DNA from: Ignavibacteriales bacterium
GTDB lineage: Bacteria; Bacteroidota; Ignavibacteria; Ignavibacteriales; Ignavibacteriaceae
Assembly (NCBI GenBank): GCA_016707585.1
Contig: JADJHL010000005.1
Span: 1 to 64,000 of the forward strand
DNA: 64,000 nt
Direction: 5' to 3'
The notes below the pieces were generated by a model that worked only from the letters and a program-made list of their open reading frames with translations, was not told where the DNA came from and made no database searches. The position numbers were made by a program, and so were the translations under genes. Positions 21,263-32,039 of this stretch are shown here, one piece after another. Numbering within the stretch: position 1 is the stretch's first letter; the number at the start of each line of letters is the position of its first letter.

Positions 21263-22390
21263 TTATGAGTTTAATATTTGTTTATAATGATCTTCGTACA
21301 TAGGAACTACAATTGATTTATCAAAATGTGTTAAAGTTCTTTGTCTTGCATTTTGAGAAAAGATATCATATTTCTTTTCATTTGTTAAAAGGTCAAGAGT
21401 ATATTTTGCCATACGTTCAACATCGCCAATCTCAGCAATAAAACCACACTCATTATGTTTTACAAGTTCTGGTAAACCACCAACGCTTGAGCTAACAACA
21501 GGTAAACCACAAGACATTGCTTCAAGAGCTGCCAATCCAAAACTTTCAGATTGTGATGGTATCAAAAATATATCAGATGAACTTAAAATTTCAACTAATC
21601 CTTCTTGCTTACCAAGAAATTTTACACTTTCTGTAAGATTTAATTCTCTGACTAGTCTTTCACATTCAGATCTATCCGGCCCATCACCAACAAGTAAAAG
21701 TTTTGATGGAACTTCTTTCTGCACAATATCAAAAACCCGTATTGCATCTGTAACTCGTTTTATGGGTCTAAAGTTTGATGTGTGAACCAAAATCTTTTCA
21801 CCATTTGGAGCAATGTGTTTTCTAAAAGCACAATCATCTATTGAAGTACGTTTAAAAAAATCTGTATCAACAAAATTTGGAATTACTTCAATATCTTTTT
21901 CAATAGAATAATTAGTTAAAGTTTTCTCTTTTAAAAATCTTGAAACTGCTGTAACACCATCACTTTGTTCTATACTAAATTTTACTAATGGAAGGAATGA
22001 TGGCTCTAATCCAACAAGTGTAATATCAGTTCCATGAAGTGTAGTTGTAATTTTTAACTTCTTATTCTTAACGATTTGTTTTGCCAGGTATGCTGAGGTT
22101 GCATGAGGAATTGCATAATGAACGTGGAGCAAATCTAGTTTTTCAAACTCTGCTACTTCAATCATCTTACTTGCAAGAGCTAAACTATAAAGTGGAAACT
22201 CAAACAAAGGATAAGTGCTTGTTTCAACTTCATGAAAGAAAATATTTTCTACATACTTTGTAAGTCTAAATGGAAGTGAATAACTAATAAAGTGAACTTC
22301 GTGACCGCGAAGTGCAAGTGCCTTACCTAATTCAGTTGCAATTACACCGCTTCCGCCGTAAGTAGGATAACAAGTAATACCAATTTTCAT
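21263..22390 (-). CDS. bshA: N-acetyl-alpha-D-glucosaminyl L-malate synthase
   Basis: GT4-family glycosyltransferase that joins GlcNAc from UDP-GlcNAc to L-malate, the first step of bacillithiol synthesis. 375 residues. The N-terminus MKIGITCYPTYGGSGVIATE and LLHVHYAIPHATSAYLAKQI are characteristic of BshA and separate it from other GT4 enzymes. The nucleotide-sugar motif appears as PSQSESFGLAALEAMSCG, with the E-x7-E pattern. bshB and bshC are not in the window. It is the first gene of the minus-strand operon and is divergent from the kinase gene upstream. Confidence 0.9.
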   Translation of the reverse strand: MKIGITCYPTYGGSGVIATELGKALALRGHEVHFISYSLPFRLTKYVENIFFHEVETSTYPLFEFPLYSLALASKMIEVAEFEKLDLLHVHYAIPHATSAYLAKQIVKNKKLKITTTLHGTDITLVGLEPSFLPLVKFSIEQSDGVTAVSRFLKEKTLTNYSIEKDIEVIPNFVDTDFFKRTSIDDCAFRKHIAPNGEKILVHTSNFRPIKRVTDAIRVFDIVQKEVPSKLLLVGDGPDRSECERLVRELNLTESVKFLGKQEGLVEILSSSDIFLIPSQSESFGLAALEAMSCGLPVVSSSVGGLPELVKHNECGFIAEIGDVERMAKYTLDLLTNEKKYDIFSQNARQRTLTHFDKSIVVPMYEDHYKQILNS

Positions 22391-22532
22391 ATCAACATTT
22401 CATTTTTAAATTGCGTTCAAATATATAGGATTTTGCATGAATAATGAAGATTTCAAACCGCTTAATTCGGGTTTTTGTGATTTAGATAGTTGCCAAATCA
22501 ATATTAACTTTGAAAAACAAATAACAAAAGAA

Positions 22533-23376
22533 ATGAAACTACTCGTAATCGGACATTCAGTTTTGGATTTTATCAATGATGGAAATTGCATTATGCAAAA
22601 TGCCGGTGGAATATATTACACAGTTTCAGCACTTAACAGGATTAAATCTAAAGAAGATGATATTTATCTTTGTTCGCAGTTTGATAATGAAACCTATAAG
22701 TATTTCTCAACAGAATTTGAAAAGATTGATAAATCATATCTAACCAAGGTTGATAAAATTCCAAGAGTACATCTTAATCTTTTTTAAAGATAAAGAAAGA
22801 CAAGAAAAGTATGAGAACATTACTAATAATCTTGTTATTGATATAAATGATTTTTATCAGTTCGATGGAATTTTGTTAAACATGATTACCGGTTTTGATA
22901 TTACACTTGATCAACTTAAAGAAATTCGTAAAAATTTTTCCGGATTGATTTATATTGATGTTCATACTCTTTCTCGTGGATTGGATAAAAACTATCAAAG
23001 AAATTTTAGATTGATTCCTGAGTTTAATGAATGGGCAAAATGTTTAGATATCATTCAGGTTAATGAACTTGAGCTTTACACATTATATGAATATAAATCT
23101 GAAAGTGAAATAATTGAAAAAATGTTCAGCGATGGTGTAAAGGTTGTTTGTATAACTAAAGGCGAGTTAGGCGCAAAAGTTTATTTTAGCGAATCAAATA
23201 AAATTTGTTCTAAATTTATTTCAGCAAGAAAAATAAATAAGCCAAATGTTATTGGATGTGGTGATATCTTTGGGGCATCTTTCTTTTATAATTATAATAG
23301 AAATAAAAATGCCTTTGAGTCGTTATCAATTGCAGTAAGTAATGCTGAACTTTTTGTAGAAAATAAATTTTTATAG
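22533..23376 (+). CDS. PfkB-family carbohydrate kinase-like protein (frameshifted)
   Basis: Ribokinase-fold protein. The ATG at 22533 starts MKLLVIGHSVLDFIND, the normal PfkB opening strand; the longer ATG at 22437 would add 32 non-conserved residues. NAGGIYYTVSALNRI is the Gly-rich substrate loop. The frame breaks at the T6 run near 22779-22784 (VHLNLF, stop) and continues as KDKERQEKYENITNN. The C-terminal signature is VIGCGDIFGASFFYNY, with the catalytic Asp present. Sugar specificity is unknown. It precedes rfbD by 5 bp, so both are probably co-transcribed. Confidence 0.72.
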
Positions 23377-23381
23377 ATAAA

Positions 23382-24296
23382 ATGAATCCTTCTGAATTAA
23401 TTAAAAAAAGAATTCTTGTTGTTGGCGCAAATGGAATGCTGGGACAAAGAGTTTTAGAGCTTTACTCATCTAATAATGATTTTGAATTGCTTGCAACTTC
23501 GGTTGAAGATAAACTTGTATTTGAAAATATAGATTATGTTCAATCAGATATTTCTAACAGAAATGAAATAAAAAAAGCTATTTATGATTTTTGTCCTGAT
23601 TTTATAATCAATGCTGCAGCTTATACCAATGTTGATAAAAGCGAAAGTGAGCGCGAACTTACCTGGAAAATAAATGTTAAAGGTGTTGAGTATCTTTCGG
23701 ATGCTGCGCGAGTTTTAGATTCTCATCTTATTCATATTTCTACTGATTATATCTTTGATGGAAAAGATGGACCTTACACAGAAAATGATATTCCAAATCC
23801 ACTTGGTTATTATGCACGCACCAAACTTGCAAGTGAAAACACTTTAAAGATTAGCGGATCAAGAAACACAATCTTAAGAACAAATGTATTATACGGCACA
23901 GCAAAATTTAGCCGCCCCGATTTTGTTAAATGGGTTGTAGATTCACTTCGCGCTAAAAAAGAAATTAGAATTGTTGATGACCAGATTAATAATCCAACTT
24001 TTATTGATGATCTTGTACAAGGAATAAATAAAGTTGTTGAATTACGCAAAGAAGGAATTTATAATATTGGTGGTGATGAATTTCTTTCTCGATATGATTT
24101 TACAATTATGATAGCAGAATTCTTTAAACTTGATAAATCTTTAATTAAGAGAATTAAAACGGAAGACTTAAATCAACCTGCGCGCAGACCTCTAAAATCA
24201 GGATTGATAACAATTAAAGCTCAAAGCGAACTTGGATATAAACCACACACAATTCTTCAATCACTGGAATTAATGAAGTCGGAATTAGGACTATGA
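23382..24296 (+). CDS. rfbD: dTDP-4-dehydrorhamnose reductase
   Basis: NADPH-dependent short-chain reductase that makes dTDP-L-rhamnose for cell-surface glycans. 304 residues. The Rossmann motif is VVGANGMLGQRVLELY. NAAAYTNVDKSESE, HISTDYIFDGKDGPYTE and the catalytic YYARTKLASE (Y-x3-K) are all RmlD hallmarks. No rfbA, rfbB or rfbC is adjacent, so the rest of the pathway is elsewhere. The stop overlaps the amylase start by 4 bp (ATGA). Confidence 0.88.
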   Translation: MNPSELIKKRILVVGANGMLGQRVLELYSSNNDFELLATSVEDKLVFENIDYVQSDISNRNEIKKAIYDFCPDFIINAAAYTNVDKSESERELTWKINVKGVEYLSDAARVLDSHLIHISTDYIFDGKDGPYTENDIPNPLGYYARTKLASENTLKISGSRNTILRTNVLYGTAKFSRPDFVKWVVDSLRAKKEIRIVDDQINNPTFIDDLVQGINKVVELRKEGIYNIGGDEFLSRYDFTIMIAEFFKLDKSLIKRIKTEDLNQPARRPLKSGLITIKAQSELGYKPHTILQSLELMKSELGL

Positions 24297-26101
24297 AAAC
24301 AAAAATTATTTTTACTTTAGCATTGATGATATCATTATCATCTTTTGCACAACACAAACTACCTTTATGGGCAAAGGGAGTTGTGTGGTATCAAATATTT
24401 CCTGAAAGATTTGCAAATGGTGATCAATCAAATGATCCTGAAGCTGAAAAAGTTTTTATAAATAATAGAAAAATTCCTGAAGGTTGGAAAGTAACTGATT
24501 GGAGTTCAAACTGGTTTGCACAAAGTGATTGGGAGAAAAAACTTGACGGCGACGTTCGCAATCATTTTTACGAAAGAAGATATGGCGGAGATTTGCAAGG
24601 CATAATTAACAAACTTAATTACATTCAAGAACTTGGTGTTGGTGCAATTTATCTTAATCCTGTTTTTGAAGCTGTCTCACTTCACAAATATGATGGATCA
24701 TCTTATCATCATATTGATGTTAACTTTGGTCCAGATCCTGTTGGTGATAGAAAAATTATGGAATCTGAAATTCCGGACAAACCCGATACCTGGAAGTGGA
24801 CAACCGCAGACAAATTATTTTTAAAACTAATTGATGAAGTTCATAAACGTGGAATGAAGATAATTATTGATGGAGTTTTTAATCATACAGGTGTGCAGTT
24901 TTGGGCTTTTAAGGATATTGTAAATTATCAGGAACAATCAGAATATAAAGATTGGTTTATAATTGATACATTTGATGATCCAGTAACTGCAACTGATGAG
25001 TTTGAGTATAAAGGTTGGTGGAATATAAAATCTTTGCCTGAATTTAATCGTACAAAAGATGATTTAGTTGATGGCCCAAAAAAGTATATTTTCAATTCAA
25101 CAAAAAAATGGATGGATCCGAATGGAGATGGTGATCCTTCTGATGGCATTGATGGTTGGCGTTTGGATGTTGCAAGAGAAGTTCCAATTGGATTTTGGAA
25201 ACAATGGAATGAAGTTGTAAAATCAATAAATAATCAATCTATTATTGTTGGTGAGCTGTGGGAGTTTTCTCCGGATCTTGTTTCTGCAAAAGGTCCATTT
25301 GATGCTTTAATGAATTATAATTTTGCATTTGCGGTAAATGATTTATTTATAGCGGATAAAAATAAAATATCTGTTGATGAATTTATTTTAAGATTAAAAC
25401 AGATTGATGAAACGTATGATTACGAAAATTTATATGTACTTCAAAATCTTTTATCAAGTCATGATACTGAACGACTTTCATCGATGATAAAAAATCCTGA
25501 TCGCAAATACGAGCATGATGCGAATGAAAATAATGCAAATTATAATCCAGGTAAACCAACTAGTGATGATATCGAAAAACAAAAATTAGTTGCAGCATTT
25601 CAATTATTGTATCGTGGTGCACCAATGATTTTTTACGGTGATGAAGTTGGTATGTGGGGCGCTGATGATCCACACGATAGAAAACCAATGATTTGGGATG
25701 ATCTAGTTTATGAAAATGAAATTATAAATGAGCAATCAGGATTTAAAACCGGTATTGGTAATTACACGGTTGAACAAAATAATAATTTATTAAATTTTTA
25801 TAAAAATATTATTGAAATCCGAAATAATAATGAACAACTAAAAACAGGAACAATTAAATTCATTTATTCTGATAATGAAAAAAAAGCATTTGCTTTTGAA
25901 AGTGTAATTGCTGAAAAGAAAACAGTTTGCGTATTTAATCTCGGAAACAATGAATTATCAATTAAATTTGATTTTCCTTTAGCAGAATTATATTTATTAA
26001 ATAAGAATGATGATTCTGAGAACTTTAGCAAGAATAATTATAAACCAAATGAGGAAATCTTAATTCAGGTTAAATCTTTTGGGGTTTTTAATACAAAGTA
26101 A
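24293..26101 (+). CDS. Secreted alpha-amylase family (GH13) glycosidase
   Basis: 602 residues with signal peptide MKTKIIFTLALMISLSSFAQ. The GH13 barrel begins GVVWYQIFPERFANGD, typical of cyclomaltodextrinase/neopullulanase-like enzymes. Catalytic residues are visible: nucleophile Asp292 in GWRLDVAREVP, acid/base Glu321 in IIVGELWEF, and Asp391 in LLSSHDTER. IIIDGVFNHTG is conserved region I. A C-terminal beta domain follows. It probably degrades maltodextrins or pullulan in the periplasm or outside the cell. Translationally coupled to rfbD and 3 bp before the HAD gene. Confidence 0.88.
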   Translation: MKTKIIFTLALMISLSSFAQHKLPLWAKGVVWYQIFPERFANGDQSNDPEAEKVFINNRKIPEGWKVTDWSSNWFAQSDWEKKLDGDVRNHFYERRYGGDLQGIINKLNYIQELGVGAIYLNPVFEAVSLHKYDGSSYHHIDVNFGPDPVGDRKIMESEIPDKPDTWKWTTADKLFLKLIDEVHKRGMKIIIDGVFNHTGVQFWAFKDIVNYQEQSEYKDWFIIDTFDDPVTATDEFEYKGWWNIKSLPEFNRTKDDLVDGPKKYIFNSTKKWMDPNGDGDPSDGIDGWRLDVAREVPIGFWKQWNEVVKSINNQSIIVGELWEFSPDLVSAKGPFDALMNYNFAFAVNDLFIADKNKISVDEFILRLKQIDETYDYENLYVLQNLLSSHDTERLSSMIKNPDRKYEHDANENNANYNPGKPTSDDIEKQKLVAAFQLLYRGAPMIFYGDEVGMWGADDPHDRKPMIWDDLVYENEIINEQSGFKTGIGNYTVEQNNNLLNFYKNIIEIRNNNEQLKTGTIKFIYSDNEKKAFAFESVIAEKKTVCVFNLGNNELSIKFDFPLAELYLLNKNDDSENFSKNNYKPNEEILIQVKSFGVFNTK

Positions 26102-26104
26102 TTT

Positions 26105-26954
<850 letters not shown>

Positions 26955-27018
26955 AAATTTTTTTTTGATTTTTATTTTGCGCCCAAAGATACATTATTAG
27001 ACTGAAATATTTAAAAAC

Positions 27019-27047
27019 AAAAAGGACTCATACGAGTCCTTTTTTTC
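27019..27047 (-). terminator. Rho-independent terminator between hemerythrin and tRNA-Arg
   Basis: GGACTC at 27024-27029, loop ATAC, GAGTCC at 27034-27039, flanked by A and T runs that extend the stem and give a T tract on either strand. On the minus strand it follows the hemerythrin gene and would separate it from tRNA-Arg. Confidence 0.75.
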
Positions 27048-27103
27048 ATTTCCGTTTTTTTAGCACCAGATATTTGATCTTGTTAAAGACTGATGCGCCT
27101 AAT

Positions 27104-27496
27104 TTAGTTTTTTAGAAATGGTACATACTTTTTATCTGTTCCAAGTATGTGATTTTTCAACCAATCAGATAATATGGAAGATACCTGCATTGGTAAAATT
27201 TTTCCTGCAAGATATTTTGCTTTTATTTCTTTTACTTCTGCCACAAATTTATCGTGGTTGGCTTTGTGGTTTACAAAATCAGGATAAGCTTTTTTCTTCA
27301 TTAAATCTTCTTCAGCTGAAAAATGTTGAATTGTATAATCAACTAAAAAATTAAGTGTTTTTTCAGCTACTTCTTTCCCTTTTCCATCTTTCATAGAATC
27401 GTGTAATGTATTAATTGCATCAACAAGTTTTTTATGCTGCGTATCCACCATAAAAATTCCTGTTTCGTATTGTGCTGACCAGTTAAAAAGTGCCAT
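27104..27496 (-). CDS. Bacteriohemerythrin
   Basis: 130-residue four-helix O2-binding protein with a di-iron site. Ligand motifs are in order: the first His in VDTQHKKL, HFSAEEDLM (His and Glu), HKANHDKF (two His-containing turns), and the C-terminal WLKNHILGTDKKY (His and Asp). All iron ligands of bacteriohemerythrins are present. Role may be O2 storage, sensing or scavenging in a microaerophilic cell. Single gene with its own terminator downstream; divergent from the hybrid sensor gene. Confidence 0.93.
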   Translation of the reverse strand: MALFNWSAQYETGIFMVDTQHKKLVDAINTLHDSMKDGKGKEVAEKTLNFLVDYTIQHFSAEEDLMKKKAYPDFVNHKANHDKFVAEVKEIKAKYLAGKILPMQVSSILSDWLKNHILGTDKKYVPFLKN

Positions 27497-27682
27497 TGTA
27501 ATTTCTCCATATTAAGTAAAATGTTTTTCAAGTTATTATCGATACAAATAAAAAATTGTTTAGTGATTATTTAACAATTAAAACTATATCAAAACGTTTA
27601 AAATGGGTGGATATGTTTTTAGCTTTTAGAAATTGTTTTATTACTTTTACAAGAGTAATTGACTTTACTAATCATTAAGAAA

Positions 27683-30600
27683 ATGAAACTATCAAATATT
27701 AAATATTTTATTTGTTGCTTTATTTTGCTTTTTCTTGTTGAAGGAACTTTTTATCCACAAGTAAACAAAGAACAGAGTTTAGAAAATAGTTCTGTTGGTT
27801 TTCCAATTATCACAAACTATTTACCTAAAGATTATAAAGCACATAATCAAAACTGGGCAATTGTAAAAGATGCACGCGGAGTTATGTATTTTGGTAACTC
27901 AGCAGGTGTGCTAGAATTTGATGGGCAAAATTGGGACTTGATAAAGATTCCAAATAGCATTGTAAGATCAATGGCAATAGATGATGATGGTAATGTGTTT
28001 ATAGGCTCTGCAGATGACTTTGGTTATTTAACGCTGGATAAAAATAGCGGCAAAAAAATATATAAATCATTAATTTCATTGTTGCCAACTAAAGAAGCAT
28101 TTGGTCATATTTGGCATACATTCTATGTAGATAAAAGCATTTTCTTCATCTCAAAAACTTTAATCTTCCAGTTTATCTTTGATAAAAATAATCTATCAAA
28201 TCCTAAAGTTAACTTTTGGAAATCAAACTCCCGTTATAAAATAGCGCATTGTGTAAATAAAAAACTTTATGTGTTAGATCAGGAAACAGGTTTGCTCTTA
28301 TTTGATAATGGTTCATTTAAAACGATACCTGGAAGTGAAATATTTCTTACAAGCAGTATTTACACAATGCTGCCTTATGATGATTTTGGAAATAAAATAT
28401 TAATCGCAACAAAAAGCGCTAAGTTATTTTTATATGGTGGAAATAGTTTTTCAACTTTTAATACGGATGCTGAAGAATTTTTATTAAAAAATAATATTTA
28501 TTTACCCGGTTCAAAATTACCTGATGGCTCATTTGTTTTTAATACTTCTAAAGCTGGTATTGTTATCATAAATCGTAATGGCAATATTGTTAGAAAAATT
28601 GATATGAAGACTGGGCTGCCTGATGATGGTGTTCTTTACTCTTTTTATTCTGAAAATAAATTATGGTTAGCACTTCAAAACGGAATTTCGGCTATTGACT
28701 TACCATCACCAGTTACTTTTTTAAATCAAAATGCTGGATTGAAAGGTTCTATAAGTGATCTAAAAATATTTAATAATAATCTTTATGCTGCATCAACAGC
28801 AGGTATATTTAAGCTTTCATTAAATCCATCACATCTTTCAAATCCACAGTTTAGTGAAATATCCAATATAGCTAATGAAGGCTGGCAGTTTATAAAATTT
28901 AAGGATAAAATTCTTGTTGCACTTACAGATGGTGTTTACCAGGTTAATGAAAATGGTTTAATAAAAATCAGTTCTAAATGGAGAGGCTGTTATACAATTT
29001 TTAATTCCGCAAAATTACCTAATAGAGTTTATGCTGGATTAGAAAACGGATTGGCTGTTCTGGATTTTGATGGTACAAAATGGATTGATAGGGGCATGAT
29101 TAATAAAATCAATGCGGCTGTTAGATATATTGAAGAAGATAAAGATGGAAATATTTGGTTGGGGACATCTTATAATGGTGTTTATAAATTATCCGATCTT
29201 GCAATTGATTTCAAAAATCAACCAACCATAAAACATTTTTCAAAAGAAGTTTTGATCCCTAATGATGAACTGAAGATTTTTAAATCAAAAGCAGGATTAC
29301 TTTATTGTACAAGAACCAAAGTTTTAATCTTTGATGAAAAGACTGAAACTTTTGCACCAGAAAAATTGTATGGCCTTAATGATTTTTTAGGTGAAGCAGA
29401 AATATTTTATGTGCTTCAAGATGAGGATGAAAACTTTTGGGTATCTGCCGTAAAAAACAGTACTCAACTGCACATTTTATTCGGTTCAAAAACTAAAAAT
29501 GGCGTTTATAAATGGAGGGAATTATCTTTTCTAAAAAGCGTTATTGATTTTTCTAATAGTAATGCTGTGTTTTCAATTTTCAAAGATAAAAATACTATTT
29601 GGTTTAGTGGCGCGGATGGAGTTGTTAGTCTTGATAGTCGTTTTCTTTCTGATTCGATGAAAGATTCCTCTTCATTTTACCCAATGATTAGAAAGGTAAC
29701 AGTTAATAGGGATTCATTAATTTTTTCGGGTGATGATTTAACAAAAAGCAAATTAGGGTTGGAGAGTATTTTCAAACTTTCTTCAAATGTTACTCTTATA
29801 AGATTTGATTTTTCATCCATGACTTATGAGGATGAATTAGCTTCATATCAATTTAAATTAGATGGCTTTGATGATGATTGGTCAGAGTGGACAATTGAAC
29901 ATAGAAAAGATTACACAAATCTTTCACCAGGAAATTACAAGTTTAGAGTAAAAGCAAAAAATATTTTTGATGTTGTAAGTCAAGAATCAACTTTTGAATT
30001 TAGAATATTAGCTCCGTGGTATCAAAGCTGGTGGGCTTACTTAATTTATCTTGTATTATTTATTACTGCAATTTTATTGCTTATCAACTACCGGTTAAAA
30101 TATCTTGAACAAAAAAATATTAAACTTGAAGCATTGGTTTCGGACCGTACAAAGCAAATAAAAGAACAGGCTGAAAAGCTTAAAGAAATGGATGAACTTA
30201 AATCAAGATTCTTTGCAAACATTTCGCACGAGTTTAGAACTCCGCTTACTTTAATTCTTGGTCAGATAGAAAGTGTGCAAAGTTTTATATCAGATTTGAA
30301 ACTGAAAAATAAGCTTCAAATGGGTTATAGAAATGCAAGAAGATTGGAAAGACTAATAAATCAGCTTTTGGAAATTTCTAAAATTGAAGCAGGAAAAGAT
30401 AAACTTAAAATATCAAGATTGAATATTGCAAAGTATCTAAAAAATATTTTTTATTCATTTGAATCAATTGCTGATAAGAAAAACATTCGGTTAGAGTTTG
30501 AAACAGAAAAGGAATTTGTTGAAGTTTTTGTCGATTGGGAAAAAATTGAAAAAGTGTTTAATAATCTTTTAAATAACGCTATTAAGTTTACTGAAAACAA

Positions 30601-31798
30601 CGGCAGTTTAACTTTAAAAATTTCAATCAATAATAGTTTAGAAAACAATTCCGCAGCAAAAAAATCGTTCGTAACAATTTCATTAAGTGATACTGGAATA
30701 GGAATTTCTGAAGATAAATTACCGCATATTTTTGATAGATTTTACCAGGTTGATAGAAAAAAAATTAGTGATGCTGAAGGTTCAGGTATTGGCTTAGCAT
30801 TAGCAAAAGAATTAGTTGAATTGCATTCAGGTTCTATTTCTGTTTTAAGTAAAGAAAGCGTTGGAACTACTTTTACAGTTAAACTTCCACTTGGAGAAGA
30901 GCATCTTAAAGAATCAAATTATGAAATCAGTGATGAAAATGAATCTGATATTTTAGTGCTTCAAAAAAATAATGAAATGTTATATGAAAATGATGGTAAA
31001 GAAGAAGTACAGCAAACAGTTTTAGATGAAGATCTTTTTAGTGAAGTGATTTTAGTAATTGATGATAATCATGATATTAGAGAATTTATTTCTGAACATC
31101 TTGAAGTTCAATATAATGTTATTCAAGCTTCTGATGGCAGAATGGGAATTGAGAAAGCAAAAAAAATTATTCCTGATTTAATAGTTTCAGATATTATGAT
31201 GCCTTTTGTTGATGGTTATGAGTTGTCACAAAAATTAAAAAACGATCCGTTAACCAGTCACATTCCAATAATAATCTTAACAGCAAAAGCCGGCGAAGAT
31301 GATAAAATGACTGGACTTGAAACCGGCGCAGATGATTATCTTATAAAACCGTTTAGCTCTAAAGAACTTTTAGTCAGAGTAAAAAATCTTATTAATAACA
31401 GAAAGTTATTAAGACAAAAGTTCAGCACACTTTCAGAAATAAAACCAGAAATGGTTAGCCAGCTTTCACTTGATCAACAATTTTTACAAAAAGTTATGGA
31501 ATCAATTAAAAAGAACATTGCAAATCCAAATTTTTCTGTAGAACAATTAGCTGATGATGTAGCGTTTAGTGTATCTCAACTTAACCGAAAACTAAAAGCT
31601 TTAATCGATCAATCCGCCGGGCAATATATTCGCACAGTCAGGCTAGAAAAGGCGAGCCAAATGTTAAAAAGTAAAGTTGCCTCCATTAAAGAAATTGCGT
31701 ACCAGGTTGGATTTACCGAACAATCAAACTTTACAAAAAGTTTTAAGAAACATTTTGGGGTAACACCTTCAGAATTCTTAAATGAACCACTTAATTAA
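27683..31798 (+). CDS. Hybrid two-component system sensor/regulator (propeller, HisKA, REC, AraC)
   Basis: One-protein signalling system of about 1371 residues. A signal peptide or membrane anchor (KYFICCFILLFLVEG) leads into a periplasmic region with Reg_prop beta-propeller repeats (for example EEDKDGNIWLGTSYNGVYKL). A Y_Y_Y domain follows (FKLDGFDDDWSEWT), then a membrane helix near residues 782-804. Inside the cell are HisKA (FFANISHEFRTPLTL, His849), HATPase (DTGIGISEDKLPHIFDRF), a receiver domain with Asp1170 in IVSDIMMPF, and a C-terminal AraC DNA-binding domain. Such proteins usually sense glycans or their breakdown products. The ATG at 27683 is preferred to the TTG at 27659. Divergent from hemerythrin; the secreted BNR protein follows. 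Confidence 0.93.
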   Translation: MKLSNIKYFICCFILLFLVEGTFYPQVNKEQSLENSSVGFPIITNYLPKDYKAHNQNWAIVKDARGVMYFGNSAGVLEFDGQNWDLIKIPNSIVRSMAIDDDGNVFIGSADDFGYLTLDKNSGKKIYKSLISLLPTKEAFGHIWHTFYVDKSIFFISKTLIFQFIFDKNNLSNPKVNFWKSNSRYKIAHCVNKKLYVLDQETGLLLFDNGSFKTIPGSEIFLTSSIYTMLPYDDFGNKILIATKSAKLFLYGGNSFSTFNTDAEEFLLKNNIYLPGSKLPDGSFVFNTSKAGIVIINRNGNIVRKIDMKTGLPDDGVLYSFYSENKLWLALQNGISAIDLPSPVTFLNQNAGLKGSISDLKIFNNNLYAASTAGIFKLSLNPSHLSNPQFSEISNIANEGWQFIKFKDKILVALTDGVYQVNENGLIKISSKWRGCYTIFNSAKLPNRVYAGLENGLAVLDFDGTKWIDRGMINKINAAVRYIEEDKDGNIWLGTSYNGVYKLSDLAIDFKNQPTIKHFSKEVLIPNDELKIFKSKAGLLYCTRTKVLIFDEKTETFAPEKLYGLNDFLGEAEIFYVLQDEDENFWVSAVKNSTQLHILFGSKTKNGVYKWRELSFLKSVIDFSNSNAVFSIFKDKNTIWFSGADGVVSLDSRFLSDSMKDSSSFYPMIRKVTVNRDSLIFSGDDLTKSKLGLESIFKLSSNVTLIRFDFSSMTYEDELASYQFKLDGFDDDWSEWTIEHRKDYTNLSPGNYKFRVKAKNIFDVVSQESTFEFRILAPWYQSWWAYLIYLVLFITAILLLINYRLKYLEQKNIKLEALVSDRTKQIKEQAEKLKEMDELKSRFFANISHEFRTPLTLILGQIESVQSFISDLKLKNKLQMGYRNARRLERLINQLLEISKIEAGKDKLKISRLNIAKYLKNIFYSFESIADKKNIRLEFETEKEFVEVFVDWEKIEKVFNNLLNNAIKFTENNGSLTLKISINNSLENNSAAKKSFVTISLSDTGIGISEDKLPHIFDRFYQVDRKKISDAEGSGIGLALAKELVELHSGSISVLSKESVGTTFTVKLPLGEEHLKESNYEISDENESDILVLQKNNEMLYENDGKEEVQQTVLDEDLFSEVILVIDDNHDIREFISEHLEVQYNVIQASDGRMGIEKAKKIIPDLIVSDIMMPFVDGYELSQKLKNDPLTSHIPIIILTAKAGEDDKMTGLETGADDYLIKPFSSKELLVRVKNLINNRKLLRQKFSTLSEIKPEMVSQLSLDQQFLQKVMESIKKNIANPNFSVEQLADDVAFSVSQLNRKLKALIDQSAGQYIRTVRLEKASQMLKSKVASIKEIAYQVGFTEQSNFTKSFKKHFGVTPSEFLNEPLN

Positions 31799-32039
31799 GA
31801 TTTTAAAAAACTATAGTTTCAAATTTCTATTATAATCTACCCTCTAGCTTCAATTCTATTTGTTTTAACTAAAAATGATTTGATATAACCAGTTTATGAA
31901 GTAATTGGATAACTATTCAATTAGTTCTCATCATTATTTTTTAGCGTCATTTTACCAAACTTGTCTATAAAAAGTTAATATTTTATAAAATTTTGCAGTA
32001 ATTAAAACATTATCAAAACAAAAAAAAAGGAGTATGTCG

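Noticed and set aside
31799..32033. Gap between hybrid sensor and BNR protein as a possible ncRNA
   Set aside because: A/T-rich without a stable hairpin; treated as the promoter region of the BNR gene.
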